From Planktothricoides sp. SR001 (GTDB lineage: Bacteria; Cyanobacteriota; Cyanobacteriia; Cyanobacteriales; Laspinemataceae), in the NCBI RefSeq assembly GCF_001276715.1, contig NZ_LIUQ01000013.1:1-64000 (forward strand): DNA of 64,000 bases. Direction: 5' to 3'. The notes under the pieces were generated by a model that saw only the letters and a program-made list of their open reading frames with translations, had not been told where the DNA came from and ran no database searches. Every line of letters starts with the position of its first letter. Within the stretch, counting starts at the first letter, position 1. Positions 19,413-28,289 of this stretch are shown one piece after another. The position numbers and the translations under genes were made by a program.

Positions 19413-22400
19413 TCAAAATTGACTTTTCTGGGCAGGTATAGCAATGATATTCAAGTTGCTGGATAAATTATCAGCGGGATCTGATATGGGAATGAGTTGT
19501 CCAACATAGGGCTGATAGCGGAATAATTGATATCCATGACTGCGGAGATAGTCAGCTACAGGTAAGTTACTGCCCTGAGATCCAGCAATATTTTCATATA
19601 GAATTACTGGAGAAAACTGAGATAAAATTCTTTGACTGCCCATTAAAACAGAAAGCTCATGTCCTTCGGCATCAATTTTGATAAAATCGACTCGCTTCAG
19701 GTTTTCTTTTTCCATCAGGCTATCTAGGGTAAAGCAGGGAACTTCTAGATAAGATTCAGGGTTGATATTTTCGCTTGTGTCATCAGTGATAATTGCATTG
19801 AGTTCACTAGAATTACTCAGGGATAATCGAACTTTACCATTGCGATCGCTGGCGGCACCTGCACAGATTTTCACCCAAGAAATCTGATTAATTTCACAAG
19901 TTTCTTCCAAGCATTCAACACAACCGGGAAAAGGCTCTATCGCTAATACCAAACCTGTTGAACCAACACATCGGGCAGCACTAAAGCTATAAACTCCTAC
20001 ATTTGCCCCTACGTCGATCGCAGTCATTCCCGGTTGAATATGATTTCGCCAAAACTCCATTTCTTTTTCAAACCAGTCTCCTTCGGAAAGTAGTATGCTC
20101 GTAACCATACTATGACAAGTTGGCTCAACTGCCAAGAGCCACTCTTTTTCAAAAGGTATATATGTTTTTGAACTATCAACTCCTAAATCAGTCCAACGCC
20201 ACTCTAAACTCTTAGGATTGTACCAAACGTCATTCCGGGCAAAATCCAGCCAAAATTGTGCTAAGTCTTTTTGCTTTATATCTAGAGCCATCAAATAGAT
20301 GGCTTGAATGATCTGAAAACTAGAAATTGGCGCATAGTTGGCTAACTTTAAGTTGAGCAATCCCAGAGAGATATTTTTGGGTAACAGTTGAAAGCCACTG
20401 ATTAAGTAGTTCCAGATATACTGGTTTAATAGTTCAACCGCTATTTCTATAACTTGTAATCTTTTCTTGGTATAGGTAATTACAGCATCTCGGCGTCCTA
20501 GGGATTGAATTTGTAATTGCTTAATGGCTTCTCTCAATAATAAGAGACATTGAGTATAGCCCTCCTGAGATGCGATGATTTCCAGGAGTAAATCACTGTC
20601 GATCGCCGTTTTTGAGAAGCGAGGCAGATACACAATACCGGGTGAAATTTCTGCCAAATTCACATACGCTGCTTGAACTGTATCATCCCAAGTAGAAAAT
20701 ACTAAAGGAATCGCTGTTTCAATATCTCCCGTCACTATCAACAACAGAGCAAGATGGGCAGCACAAAGAGGATGATTGTATTGTTCTACGCCCTGATTTA
20801 AGGCTTCAAATGCCATTTCAAGATAAATCTCTTTCATGGATGAATCTTGACAATTTTCTGCCTCAATTAGCGAGAGAACCGCAACATTATTAAAATCTAA
20901 GGCAGAGTTAGGTTGCTCCCAAGAGGTATTTTTCAGACTCGAAACAATATGAGGAAATAAACTGCGATCTAGATTGGGACAAGCCTGCTCTATGTATCGC
21001 CAATAATCAGCAGATAAATCAGGATTTTCCATAGGGATTACAGGTAAAGGGGTAAATTCGTTGCCATATGAACCATATGAAATTTGTAACTCCCAAATAC
21101 CTGTTGGTGATTCAACGGCACGACCAGCACAAAAATTTTCGATTGACAAAACTGAAATATCTTCTGCCTTAGCTGAGGCGATCGCCTCCTTATTTTCGTT
21201 TTCCAAAACTATTCTCCCATGAATCCGAGGTAGTAGTGCTTGCCACTGAATTTTACTGAGTTGTCCAATCACGCAAATATCCGGGCCACTTTCCAGGTCT
21301 AGTTCTTGTTCCAGCATCAAATTCATCACAATGCTAGAGACAGCCATATCGGCATCCTCGTCAGAAATATTGGTACTATCTACCAGCAGAGTCATGTTAT
21401 TTTTATCGGGATGAGAGGCGATCGCACCGATCGCCGTTGCCAACTCTTCTAACAGCGCATCTTCCGATGCAGTCCAGTCTGGAAATATAATTAGGTTAAT
21501 GTTTCTTAATCGCAGTTGATGGGCAAGTTCTTGCTGCTGATCGGCAGTCAAAGATTCTGGTTCTGATATTGACTCTATATATTCCAATAGCGTTTTAGCT
21601 TCAGCAAAATCTGGTACAGCTTGCAAAACATCGGTGATGGCTTTTTTGGCCAAAGATATTTGATTAATTTTTACCGCTGCTTGTGCAAGATACCAGACAA
21701 AACGCCAGTGATTACAACCCAAGTTGATCGCGGCGATTAATTCTGATAACGCTTTCCCATAGCTTCCTTGTTCTTGTAAATATAGCGCCCACCAAAGTCT
21801 CAAATAACCATCTTTTTCATAATATTCGCGGTATTGAGAAATCCCACCTTCTCCGGTGGCTAACAACATTGAGGATTGGGCGATTTTTTTGTCTGCTGCC
21901 AATAATTCTGCAACATTATTTGATGTCAAGCTAATTTGAAATTCCGGCGATGTTTCTCCCAAAGCTTGAATAAACAATTCTGCCCCAGAAAGATTTTCTG
22001 ACTCTCCGGTGACATCCTTCAGGGTCACAGGTTGATCGATTTGAGGATATCCGTAAAGAGTGCCCCATTCGCGATCGCGCTTCGGCTGCTTCAGCAAATT
22101 TTCGTAAATTTGATTAATTTTTTTTGCTGCATTTTCCGCACCAAAAATTTGGCGGGCATAATCCTGGGCATTTTTGCCAATTCTCGATCGTTCTTCTGGA
22201 TAATGATATAGATATTCAAGGGCTTGCTGATATTCCAGTTCGCTATTAACAACTAACCCGGTGTAATTGTCCATCACTAGACTTTTAATCCCACCATATG
22301 GAAAGACAACCGGAGGAATTCCGGCATACATAGCTTCTTGCAAATTTAATTCGGCTGCGGCATAAGTATCTGGACATAATGGGTAGCCATAAACATCTAA

Positions 22401-23138
22401 AATCTCTAGGACTGATTTAATATTTTCCACAAAGCCCCAAAACTCAAATCGGTCAGCAGTCCCCATTAATCCAGCCTGCTGTTTAAAATAGCTTTGCTTA
22501 TCCCCACCGCAAACAATAAAGCGAATATTAGGGACGTTTATTTTGCTACTCATTGGCACATAATTGGGGTGCATTTTGGCAAAATTGACGCTGCCAATAT
22601 AGCCCACATTAAATGTTTCGTGGGGTTGCGGTTTTATATCAGTCAGTCGAGCAAAGTCAGCCCCATCATACACCATCCCAGTTTTTGACAATCTAATTTC
22701 AGTGGGCAGACTTTGAAAAACCGGCAGTTCTGATGAATATGGATTACAGGCGATCGCGCAATCCGCAAATCCCACTAACTCTTGAGTAATGACTTGGGGT
22801 GGGTTATCTCCAGCAATGTGAAACCATAGAATCAGACGCATGGGGGGCAATTCTAACCGGAGAAACTCGTATATCTGCGGATTATTCCAAAAATGAAATT
22901 GCACAATGTCTGCATTTTCTATGGCTTGGATCAGAGTCGGGAAATCGGGACTATTAATCACCGTTATACCGGCTGATTTTACCATAGCCATTGCATGGGG
23001 CTTGGCCGGATCTAAAGACATGACAATATGTTCAAAACTCCCCAGTTCTGATGAATACTTAGCAGTAGCGATCATGGAGCGAGCCGCTCCACCATTTCCC
23101 AGGCAGTGGATAATATGAAGAATCTTAGTATTGTTCAT
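19413..23138 (-). CDS. Multidomain glycosyltransferase (GT4) - TPR - FkbM methyltransferase fusion
   Basis: 1241 aa. Residues 1-345 form a GT4-type glycosyltransferase (HIIHCLGNGGAARSMIATAK, FNVGYIGSVNFAKMHPNY, ELNLQEAMYAGIPPVVFPYGG). A TPR-like stretch follows at about 430-520. At about 538-670 there is a module starting LRNINLIIFPDW, also found at the end of the GT at 25934-27460. A helical region leads to a C-terminal FkbM methyltransferase (from about 1035) with MTAIDVGANVGVYSF and VDFIKIDAEGHELSVLMGS. The protein thus seems able both to add a sugar and to methylate. Ten bases separate it from the upstream gene. Confidence 0.82.
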   Translation of the reverse strand: MNNTKILHIIHCLGNGGAARSMIATAKYSSELGSFEHIVMSLDPAKPHAMAMVKSAGITVINSPDFPTLIQAIENADIVQFHFWNNPQIYEFLRLELPPMRLILWFHIAGDNPPQVITQELVGFADCAIACNPYSSELPVFQSLPTEIRLSKTGMVYDGADFARLTDIKPQPHETFNVGYIGSVNFAKMHPNYVPMSSKINVPNIRFIVCGGDKQSYFKQQAGLMGTADRFEFWGFVENIKSVLEILDVYGYPLCPDTYAAAELNLQEAMYAGIPPVVFPYGGIKSLVMDNYTGLVVNSELEYQQALEYLYHYPEERSRIGKNAQDYARQIFGAENAAKKINQIYENLLKQPKRDREWGTLYGYPQIDQPVTLKDVTGESENLSGAELFIQALGETSPEFQISLTSNNVAELLAADKKIAQSSMLLATGEGGISQYREYYEKDGYLRLWWALYLQEQGSYGKALSELIAAINLGCNHWRFVWYLAQAAVKINQISLAKKAITDVLQAVPDFAEAKTLLEYIESISEPESLTADQQQELAHQLRLRNINLIIFPDWTASEDALLEELATAIGAIASHPDKNNMTLLVDSTNISDEDADMAVSSIVMNLMLEQELDLESGPDICVIGQLSKIQWQALLPRIHGRIVLENENKEAIASAKAEDISVLSIENFCAGRAVESPTGIWELQISYGSYGNEFTPLPVIPMENPDLSADYWRYIEQACPNLDRSLFPHIVSSLKNTSWEQPNSALDFNNVAVLSLIEAENCQDSSMKEIYLEMAFEALNQGVEQYNHPLCAAHLALLLIVTGDIETAIPLVFSTWDDTVQAAYVNLAEISPGIVYLPRFSKTAIDSDLLLEIIASQEGYTQCLLLLREAIKQLQIQSLGRRDAVITYTKKRLQVIEIAVELLNQYIWNYLISGFQLLPKNISLGLLNLKLANYAPISSFQIIQAIYLMALDIKQKDLAQFWLDFARNDVWYNPKSLEWRWTDLGVDSSKTYIPFEKEWLLAVEPTCHSMVTSILLSEGDWFEKEMEFWRNHIQPGMTAIDVGANVGVYSFSAARCVGSTGLVLAIEPFPGCVECLEETCEINQISWVKICAGAASDRNGKVRLSLSNSSELNAIITDDTSENINPESYLEVPCFTLDSLMEKENLKRVDFIKIDAEGHELSVLMGSQRILSQFSPVILYENIAGSQGSNLPVADYLRSHGYQLFRYQPYVGQLIPISDPADNLSSNLNIIAIPAQKSQF

Positions 23139-23148
23139 GTCTTATAGG

Positions 23149-25932
23149 TTAATTGGTAAATTTACGATACACTCGAATGGTAGAAAAAACGCCAGGAATA
23201 ATTGGCAGATGGGCTTGAGTTTGGGTCGGATCCGTGGGATACAACAATGGAATCTCGATCGCTTCACACCCATAGACCTTTTCCATTAGTTCTTCACAGG
23301 CTTGCTTAATTCCCGGTTCTTGACCTCCGTGGTGAAATAAAATTGCATCTCTATTTTCATCATTCATTGCTGGCAAATAATCGTGAAAAGCCATAATCCC
23401 TCCTGGTGCGAGGATGGGGAAATAATCGAGAATATCCTGCCGCACTCCCTGATAACTATGATCGCCATCAATAAATATAAAAAGAGGAAAATTGCCATCG
23501 GACTCAAATATCTGCGCTAATTCACTCACCGCTTGGTGAGAAAATTCCCGTAAATGTGTCACCCGATCTGCCAATTTTGGTAGAAGTTCGTAAAAAGCTG
23601 GAGTTCCTCCCGGTTCCACTGTAAACCCGTGAAAATCTACTGCCATTCTATCCAAAGTCCGACAAGTCAAAAATAGTGAACTTCCAGCATAAGAACCAAT
23701 TTCCACAAACCTTAATGGATCAGAAATTTCTGGCAATAACTTTCGCAGGATGTAGTAAAGCTGGAAACGTTCGTTTTGAGACATTTGACTTTCAATATCA
23801 TGGGCTACTGGATCGTCCTGATAAAATTCTTGAACTAAGTCAGGTTCTAAGATGGGATTTAAAGGAAACTTATCCGGGCAGGAAAACCAAACACCTGTGC
23901 TATCAATGGGCTTAAGATCAAAATGAATTTGTCTTTGAGTTTCAAATTCATGGATGGCTTGACGACATCCTGACCAGTGACCATAGTCATCTACCTGAAT
24001 AACACCATGATTAACAACTCGGTCATATAAATTATCTAAGATATTTTTGGTTGATTCATACCAATCCCCATCCATATGCAAAAAAGCAATCATGCCGATC
24101 GCATTCCGAACGGTAGGTAAAGTATGCTCAAAATAGCCTTTAACCGTTTGCACAATCTGCCAAACACCCAGTTGCGTACAAATTTCTCGAACACTGGTTT
24201 CTGGTGCAGCACAAGTGCCGGTTCCCCAACCCGTTGCATCCGCAGGAATGTGATTAAATTGGTCGGCATCCGTTGGAGTTGGCATCCCTTCAAAAGAATC
24301 AAAAGCATATAGATAACGTGCTTGCTTACTGTACCGTTGAATCACAGCCGCCATTAAAGCTGTGGAACCGCCACCGGCCACACCACATTCAACAATATTG
24401 CCAGAAATATTTGCCAAACAAATTTGTTTGACTAGCGAAAATAGAGAATAGAGACGAGATTCGCTCAACATCGTGTAAGGACGGATTCTCTGATAGAGTG
24501 CTTGAAATTCTGCATCTTCAATTGTTCCAGTCACCAGTTCTGGATATGCTGAAATCAGTTCTTGACGGCATTCTTTGGCTTCTAGATTGTTAGGGAAATA
24601 TCGCAGTTCTTCATGCAAGACTTCCAGTGCCGCAGCGGGTTGATTCATTTGCAGAAAACAAGTTGCCCGTAAATAATCAAGTCCGACGATCGGTTGTTTG
24701 CATGATTTTGCTTGATTCAACCAATGGAAAGCTTCATTAACTTGACCAGACTGCAACGCTGCCGTCGCTTGTTCCATTAACTGCCCGACGGTTCCCGCCC
24801 TCAGTTCTCCTAGTAGCAACTGGGCTTTTTTATGGCTTGGCACAATGTCTAATAAACTCTTCAAAGAGTCAACCGCTTGCCGGGGATAACCAAGTCTGGC
24901 TAAAGCTAAAGCTTTACCATAGTTAAGATGTGGTACATCTGGATATTGGGCGATCGCTTCTTGAAAAAGAGTCAAAGCTTCCCCGTTCTGGTTCTCGTTC
25001 AGCTTATTAACTCCTTCCTCGATCAAGTTTAATGGTGCATGGTTGGGATCAGTTGCTTGAATTTGCCCACTAAACAACTGTTTTTCTGTGAAATTATCCG
25101 CTTGAGTGTTACGCAAAATAAATGGCGGATGTTTTAAAGGAAAAGACATCATCTTAGTCGGTAAATTTGCCAGCGGATTTTTCCCCTTCGTGTGAGTCCC
25201 TTCTGCTTCAAACCCGATATTAGACACTAAATTGATATTGGGTAAAATTGTTAAACCCCTGCGAATCCAACAGGATAGTTGCCAAGGATAATCCCAAGTA
25301 TCTAAACGCTCATCGTAAACTTGTTGAAACACATTTGACCAACAGCGAATTGCCAGATCATCCTCAAGGATATCCTGAAGACAATTCTCTGCTTTGACTT
25401 GAGGCCAAAGCTTCATTTCTCGATCGTAATGCTGCCAAGATCGCTTCCAAGTTGCCCATCCCCAGGAATGAGCATACCGGGAAAAATAATAACTGTATGG
25501 AGTTTTCTGTTGGTTAAATTGAAAGTTATCTCCCGCGATCGCCATAATTTGTTCGTGATGACGATATTTTTCTAGTAATTCCTCACAGAACCGAAAGAAT
25601 GTTATATCGGGTAAACAGTCATCTTCTAAGATAATGGCTTCTTCTACCTGATTAAATACCCAATCTAATCCGCTGGAAATGCGTTTTCGACAGCCTAAAT
25701 TTGTTTCCGAGTAATTCGTCAGTACCTCACAATCCCAGTCTACCTGTTTAATAATTGCCCGTCCTGCTTGACATTTTTCTAATTCTCCGGCTGCCTCGGT
25801 TCTCGGCCCATCTGCAATCACTAGAAGCTTAGGGGGTTGAGCTTGACGAATTCTCTCAAATACTCGCTGAGTGGTATCAGGTCTTTTAAAAATAAAAAAG
25901 CAAACCGGAGTGTTTATCCTTAAATTATCCAT
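23149..25932 (-). CDS. Glycosyltransferase (GT2-like) - TPR - TylF-type methyltransferase - class I methyltransferase fusion
   Basis: 927 aa with four parts. Residues 1-270 form a GT-A glycosyltransferase (TPVCFFIFKRPDTTQRVF, AIILEDDCLPD, HSWGWATWKRSW) of the kind seen in surface-glycan loci. About 290-460 is TPR-like. About 470-690 resembles TylF/MycF sugar O-methyltransferases (GNIVECGVAGGGSTALMAA, YAFDSFEGMPTP, LHMDGDWYESTKNIL). About 710-925 is a second class I methyltransferase (RFVEIGSYAGSSLFL, PLFIFIDGDHSYQGVRQD, GGIMAFHDYLP). The order suggests coupled glycan transfer and multi-site methylation. It is one base from the upstream gene and ten from the downstream gene. Confidence 0.83.
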   Translation of the reverse strand: MDNLRINTPVCFFIFKRPDTTQRVFERIRQAQPPKLLVIADGPRTEAAGELEKCQAGRAIIKQVDWDCEVLTNYSETNLGCRKRISSGLDWVFNQVEEAIILEDDCLPDITFFRFCEELLEKYRHHEQIMAIAGDNFQFNQQKTPYSYYFSRYAHSWGWATWKRSWQHYDREMKLWPQVKAENCLQDILEDDLAIRCWSNVFQQVYDERLDTWDYPWQLSCWIRRGLTILPNINLVSNIGFEAEGTHTKGKNPLANLPTKMMSFPLKHPPFILRNTQADNFTEKQLFSGQIQATDPNHAPLNLIEEGVNKLNENQNGEALTLFQEAIAQYPDVPHLNYGKALALARLGYPRQAVDSLKSLLDIVPSHKKAQLLLGELRAGTVGQLMEQATAALQSGQVNEAFHWLNQAKSCKQPIVGLDYLRATCFLQMNQPAAALEVLHEELRYFPNNLEAKECRQELISAYPELVTGTIEDAEFQALYQRIRPYTMLSESRLYSLFSLVKQICLANISGNIVECGVAGGGSTALMAAVIQRYSKQARYLYAFDSFEGMPTPTDADQFNHIPADATGWGTGTCAAPETSVREICTQLGVWQIVQTVKGYFEHTLPTVRNAIGMIAFLHMDGDWYESTKNILDNLYDRVVNHGVIQVDDYGHWSGCRQAIHEFETQRQIHFDLKPIDSTGVWFSCPDKFPLNPILEPDLVQEFYQDDPVAHDIESQMSQNERFQLYYILRKLLPEISDPLRFVEIGSYAGSSLFLTCRTLDRMAVDFHGFTVEPGGTPAFYELLPKLADRVTHLREFSHQAVSELAQIFESDGNFPLFIFIDGDHSYQGVRQDILDYFPILAPGGIMAFHDYLPAMNDENRDAILFHHGGQEPGIKQACEELMEKVYGCEAIEIPLLYPTDPTQTQAHLPIIPGVFSTIRVYRKFTN

Positions 25933-25933
25933 C

Positions 25934-27460
25934 TTAATTCAGGTTGGTAATTGTTGACTGTTTAGCTGAATACAGCAAGGCTAATTCATCCAGATTTAAT
26001 TCAGGTAAATTTGACAATTCGCTGCTATGATTTTTAGCTATTTTTTCCTGGTTCAAAATTAGGCGATAGTTGAGGATAGGCAACAGTTCCAACCATTTTT
26101 TTTCACTTAAATCTGGCAGTAGACAAATCTCTGGGGCTGTTGCATCGTCTAATTCTTCTTCCATCATAATTTTCATTAACACCGTAGATAAAACTAGATT
26201 AGACTCTTCATCAGAAACATCACTCTGATCGATAAGCAATGTTATCCGATCTGACTCTGGATGCTTAAAAAGCAATAATATCACAGATGCCAACTGGTCA
26301 ATCAGCGAATTCTCCGGCTGTAACCAATCAGGGAACACTATTAAATTAATCTCTCTAAGATTTAAACTAGAAATCAACTCCTGCTTCGCGTGTTGTTTAA
26401 TCGCTGTATCTATGATACACCACAAGCCGCTAATACTTTTTTCCATGGAAAACTCAGCACAAATCCGCTTTCTGGCAGCTTGGCCAAGTTGTGCAGCGAG
26501 GAGAGGATCTTTGATTAATCGCAATATGCGATCGGCCATCGCATCCACATCAGCTTCCTGGACGAGAAAACCTGTCTCCCCGTCTATCACCACCTCTGGA
26601 ATGCCACCACTACGAGTGCTAATCACTGGCAAGCCAGAAGCCCCCGCCTCTAAAAATACAACTCCTTGGGCTTCGCATTGTCCATCAGATGTTTGAATTG
26701 AATGTTGAAGAAAAGCTCTAGCTGAACGCATTAATTCAGCGATTTCCCAGGGATTTTTTACCCCTAAAAATTTTACATTTTTCTCGATTTTCAGCGCTTT
26801 AGTAATTTGTTTACAGCTTTCTAATAAAACTCCGTCACCCACCATCATTAAATGGGCTTCACCAAAATCTTGAATAGCTTTGGCAAAAGCTAAAAGAGTC
26901 AAATGCGGGCCTTTTAGATCGACCAAACGTGATACAGCTAGAAACACTGGCTCTGAAGTAGCAGGATTAGCCCCACAAAATATAGATGGGTCAACCCCAT
27001 TGGTGTTTACCTGAATTTTTTCTAAGGGTAATCCTAGATCGAGTAGCTGGGTTTTAATGAACTCAGTGGGGGCGACAATCGCTGCTAATTTGTGAAAAAG
27101 TTCTGGATAGAAATGACCTTCGTTTTCCAGTACCACAGTCTCCATTGCTTCACCATGAGTGTGGACAATCAGCGGTAATCCTGCGGCTTCACAAACATTC
27201 ATTAGCGCAACTCCAGTGGGAATATATTCTGCCAAGACAGCTTCGACATTATTTTCCCAGAAAAATTGACCAAGACCGGCGATATTCTGAATCTCTGGTG
27301 ATCCTCTATGTAAAACAATCACCTTGGCTGGTAAGCGTTCAATGTGGTTACGAATGAAGGTTTCCGAGTAGGCATTTTCATTGGGATGAACAATACATAT
27401 TACTCTATCTTCTAAGGGTGGCTTTGAATGTGTAGGGTCATTTAAACTAGAATATTCCAT
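25934..27460 (-). CDS. Glycosyltransferase family 4 protein with C-terminal shared module
   Basis: About 508 aa. Residues 1-355 form a GT4 glycosyltransferase (HPNENAYSETFIRNHIERLP, AVSRLVDLKGPHLTLLAFAK, EAQGVVFLEAGASGLPVIST, GGIPEVVIDGETGFLV), consistent with a retaining GT-B enzyme with the E-x7-E pattern. The last about 135 residues (from LREINLIVFPDW) match the module inside the 1241-aa protein two genes downstream. It is the first gene of the operon. The ATG at 27460 is listed; an in-frame GTG at 27511 with an AGGA upstream is an alternative. The function of the module is unknown. Confidence 0.85.
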   Translation of the reverse strand: MEYSSLNDPTHSKPPLEDRVICIVHPNENAYSETFIRNHIERLPAKVIVLHRGSPEIQNIAGLGQFFWENNVEAVLAEYIPTGVALMNVCEAAGLPLIVHTHGEAMETVVLENEGHFYPELFHKLAAIVAPTEFIKTQLLDLGLPLEKIQVNTNGVDPSIFCGANPATSEPVFLAVSRLVDLKGPHLTLLAFAKAIQDFGEAHLMMVGDGVLLESCKQITKALKIEKNVKFLGVKNPWEIAELMRSARAFLQHSIQTSDGQCEAQGVVFLEAGASGLPVISTRSGGIPEVVIDGETGFLVQEADVDAMADRILRLIKDPLLAAQLGQAARKRICAEFSMEKSISGLWCIIDTAIKQHAKQELISSLNLREINLIVFPDWLQPENSLIDQLASVILLLFKHPESDRITLLIDQSDVSDEESNLVLSTVLMKIMMEEELDDATAPEICLLPDLSEKKWLELLPILNYRLILNQEKIAKNHSSELSNLPELNLDELALLYSAKQSTITNLN

Positions 27461-27636
27461 ATAGTAATATGTTGAATTGGATTCATTTATAATATATCGA
27501 TCGCCCCCCACTGAATTTATCCTGTATTTCGGGAATTTCCGAAACCCGTTAATCTTAAACTACCCAAAAACTCCGGTTGAGCGATCGCGCTTACAGAATT
27601 AACCATCACAAACAAAGGATACATCAGACAGTCCAA

Positions 27637-27890
27637 CTAACGCAGTCCTTTTTCTCGCAACAGACCATCAGCCCATGCTGCATCTGCTTCTGAAAGTGGG
27701 GGAACCGGCGATAAACCATAATCGATCGCTGCTGTCATAGCCTGCCAAATCCTACAACTTGTTTAACTTTGCCAGTCAGCCAGGAGTTCTGGGTCTTGGG
27801 GACGCCAAGGCAGGGGAAAGACAGGAATAGCTTCCCGGAAAGTAAAAGCATAGACCATAGCATTGGGACGGCGATCTCCCCGACTGATTA
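27637..27890 (-). pseudogene. DUF4058 C-terminal fragment (duplicate of the gene at 28290-29162)
   Basis: About 250 bp align closely with 28361-28619, the 3' part of the intact-looking DUF4058 gene, including its stop region and the same frame-shifting GGCTATGACAGCAGCG. The 5' part is missing; the homology stops where the DUF6887 gene begins. The stretch 27461-27636 shows no gene. Confidence 0.8.
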
Positions 27891-28100
27891 GCTATATTGC
27901 TCTTTATTTCTAATCTGTTCGATTTTTTCGCGAATCACTTGGCCAATTTCTTCGGGAGGCATATCGGCTGAATAGATTGGGCGATCGGGATTACGTCTTA
28001 ACAGTTCTCCCAAGGCGTCACTAAACATCTCATCATTACTTCTATGATCTGACAAGAATTGTTTTAATTGAGCAACTGTCATCTCTTGAAAATTGGACAT
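27888..28100 (-). CDS. DUF6887 family small protein
   Basis: 70 aa, from MSNFQEMTVAQLKQFLSDHR to EKIEQIRNKEQ. The pattern (MTVxxLKxFLxxHRxNDExF ... PEEIxxxIREKI) is that of the small cyanobacterial DUF6887 family, whose function is not known to me. The ATG at 28100 overlaps by one base the stop of the upstream DUF6888 gene (TAATG), implying translational coupling; the in-frame extension to 28115 is therefore rejected. A pairing of two tiny, coupled genes is reminiscent of toxin-antitoxin units, but there is no direct evidence. Confidence 0.75.
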   Translation of the reverse strand: MSNFQEMTVAQLKQFLSDHRSNDEMFSDALGELLRRNPDRPIYSADMPPEEIGQVIREKIEQIRNKEQYS

Positions 28101-28279
28101 TACACAAACTCCCATTTACCATCGGCATAAATTACAATTGCGATTTCTTCTGATGTGCCAGCTTGAAGATAGATCGTTTTATATTTATGATCGTATCGAA
28201 ATACATGAATTGGCTGAAACCCGTTGGAAAGCCATTGACATAAAATTACGGCTTTTAAAGACTGAGCTTCCGTTGGCAA
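28100..28279 (-). CDS. DUF6888 family small protein
   Basis: 59 aa, read by hand from a TTG start: MPTEAQSLKAVILCQWLSNG, then FQPIHVFRYDHKYKTIYLQA and a C-terminal YADGKWEFV. The codon two before the TTG is a stop, so the start cannot lie much further upstream. The sequence fits DUF6888, which in cyanobacteria is commonly found next to DUF6887, as here. Its stop shares one base with the DUF6887 start. Function unknown. Confidence 0.72.
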   Translation of the reverse strand: MPTEAQSLKAVILCQWLSNGFQPIHVFRYDHKYKTIYLQAGTSEEIAIVIYADGKWEFV

Positions 28280-28289
28280 TTTTCACTCC

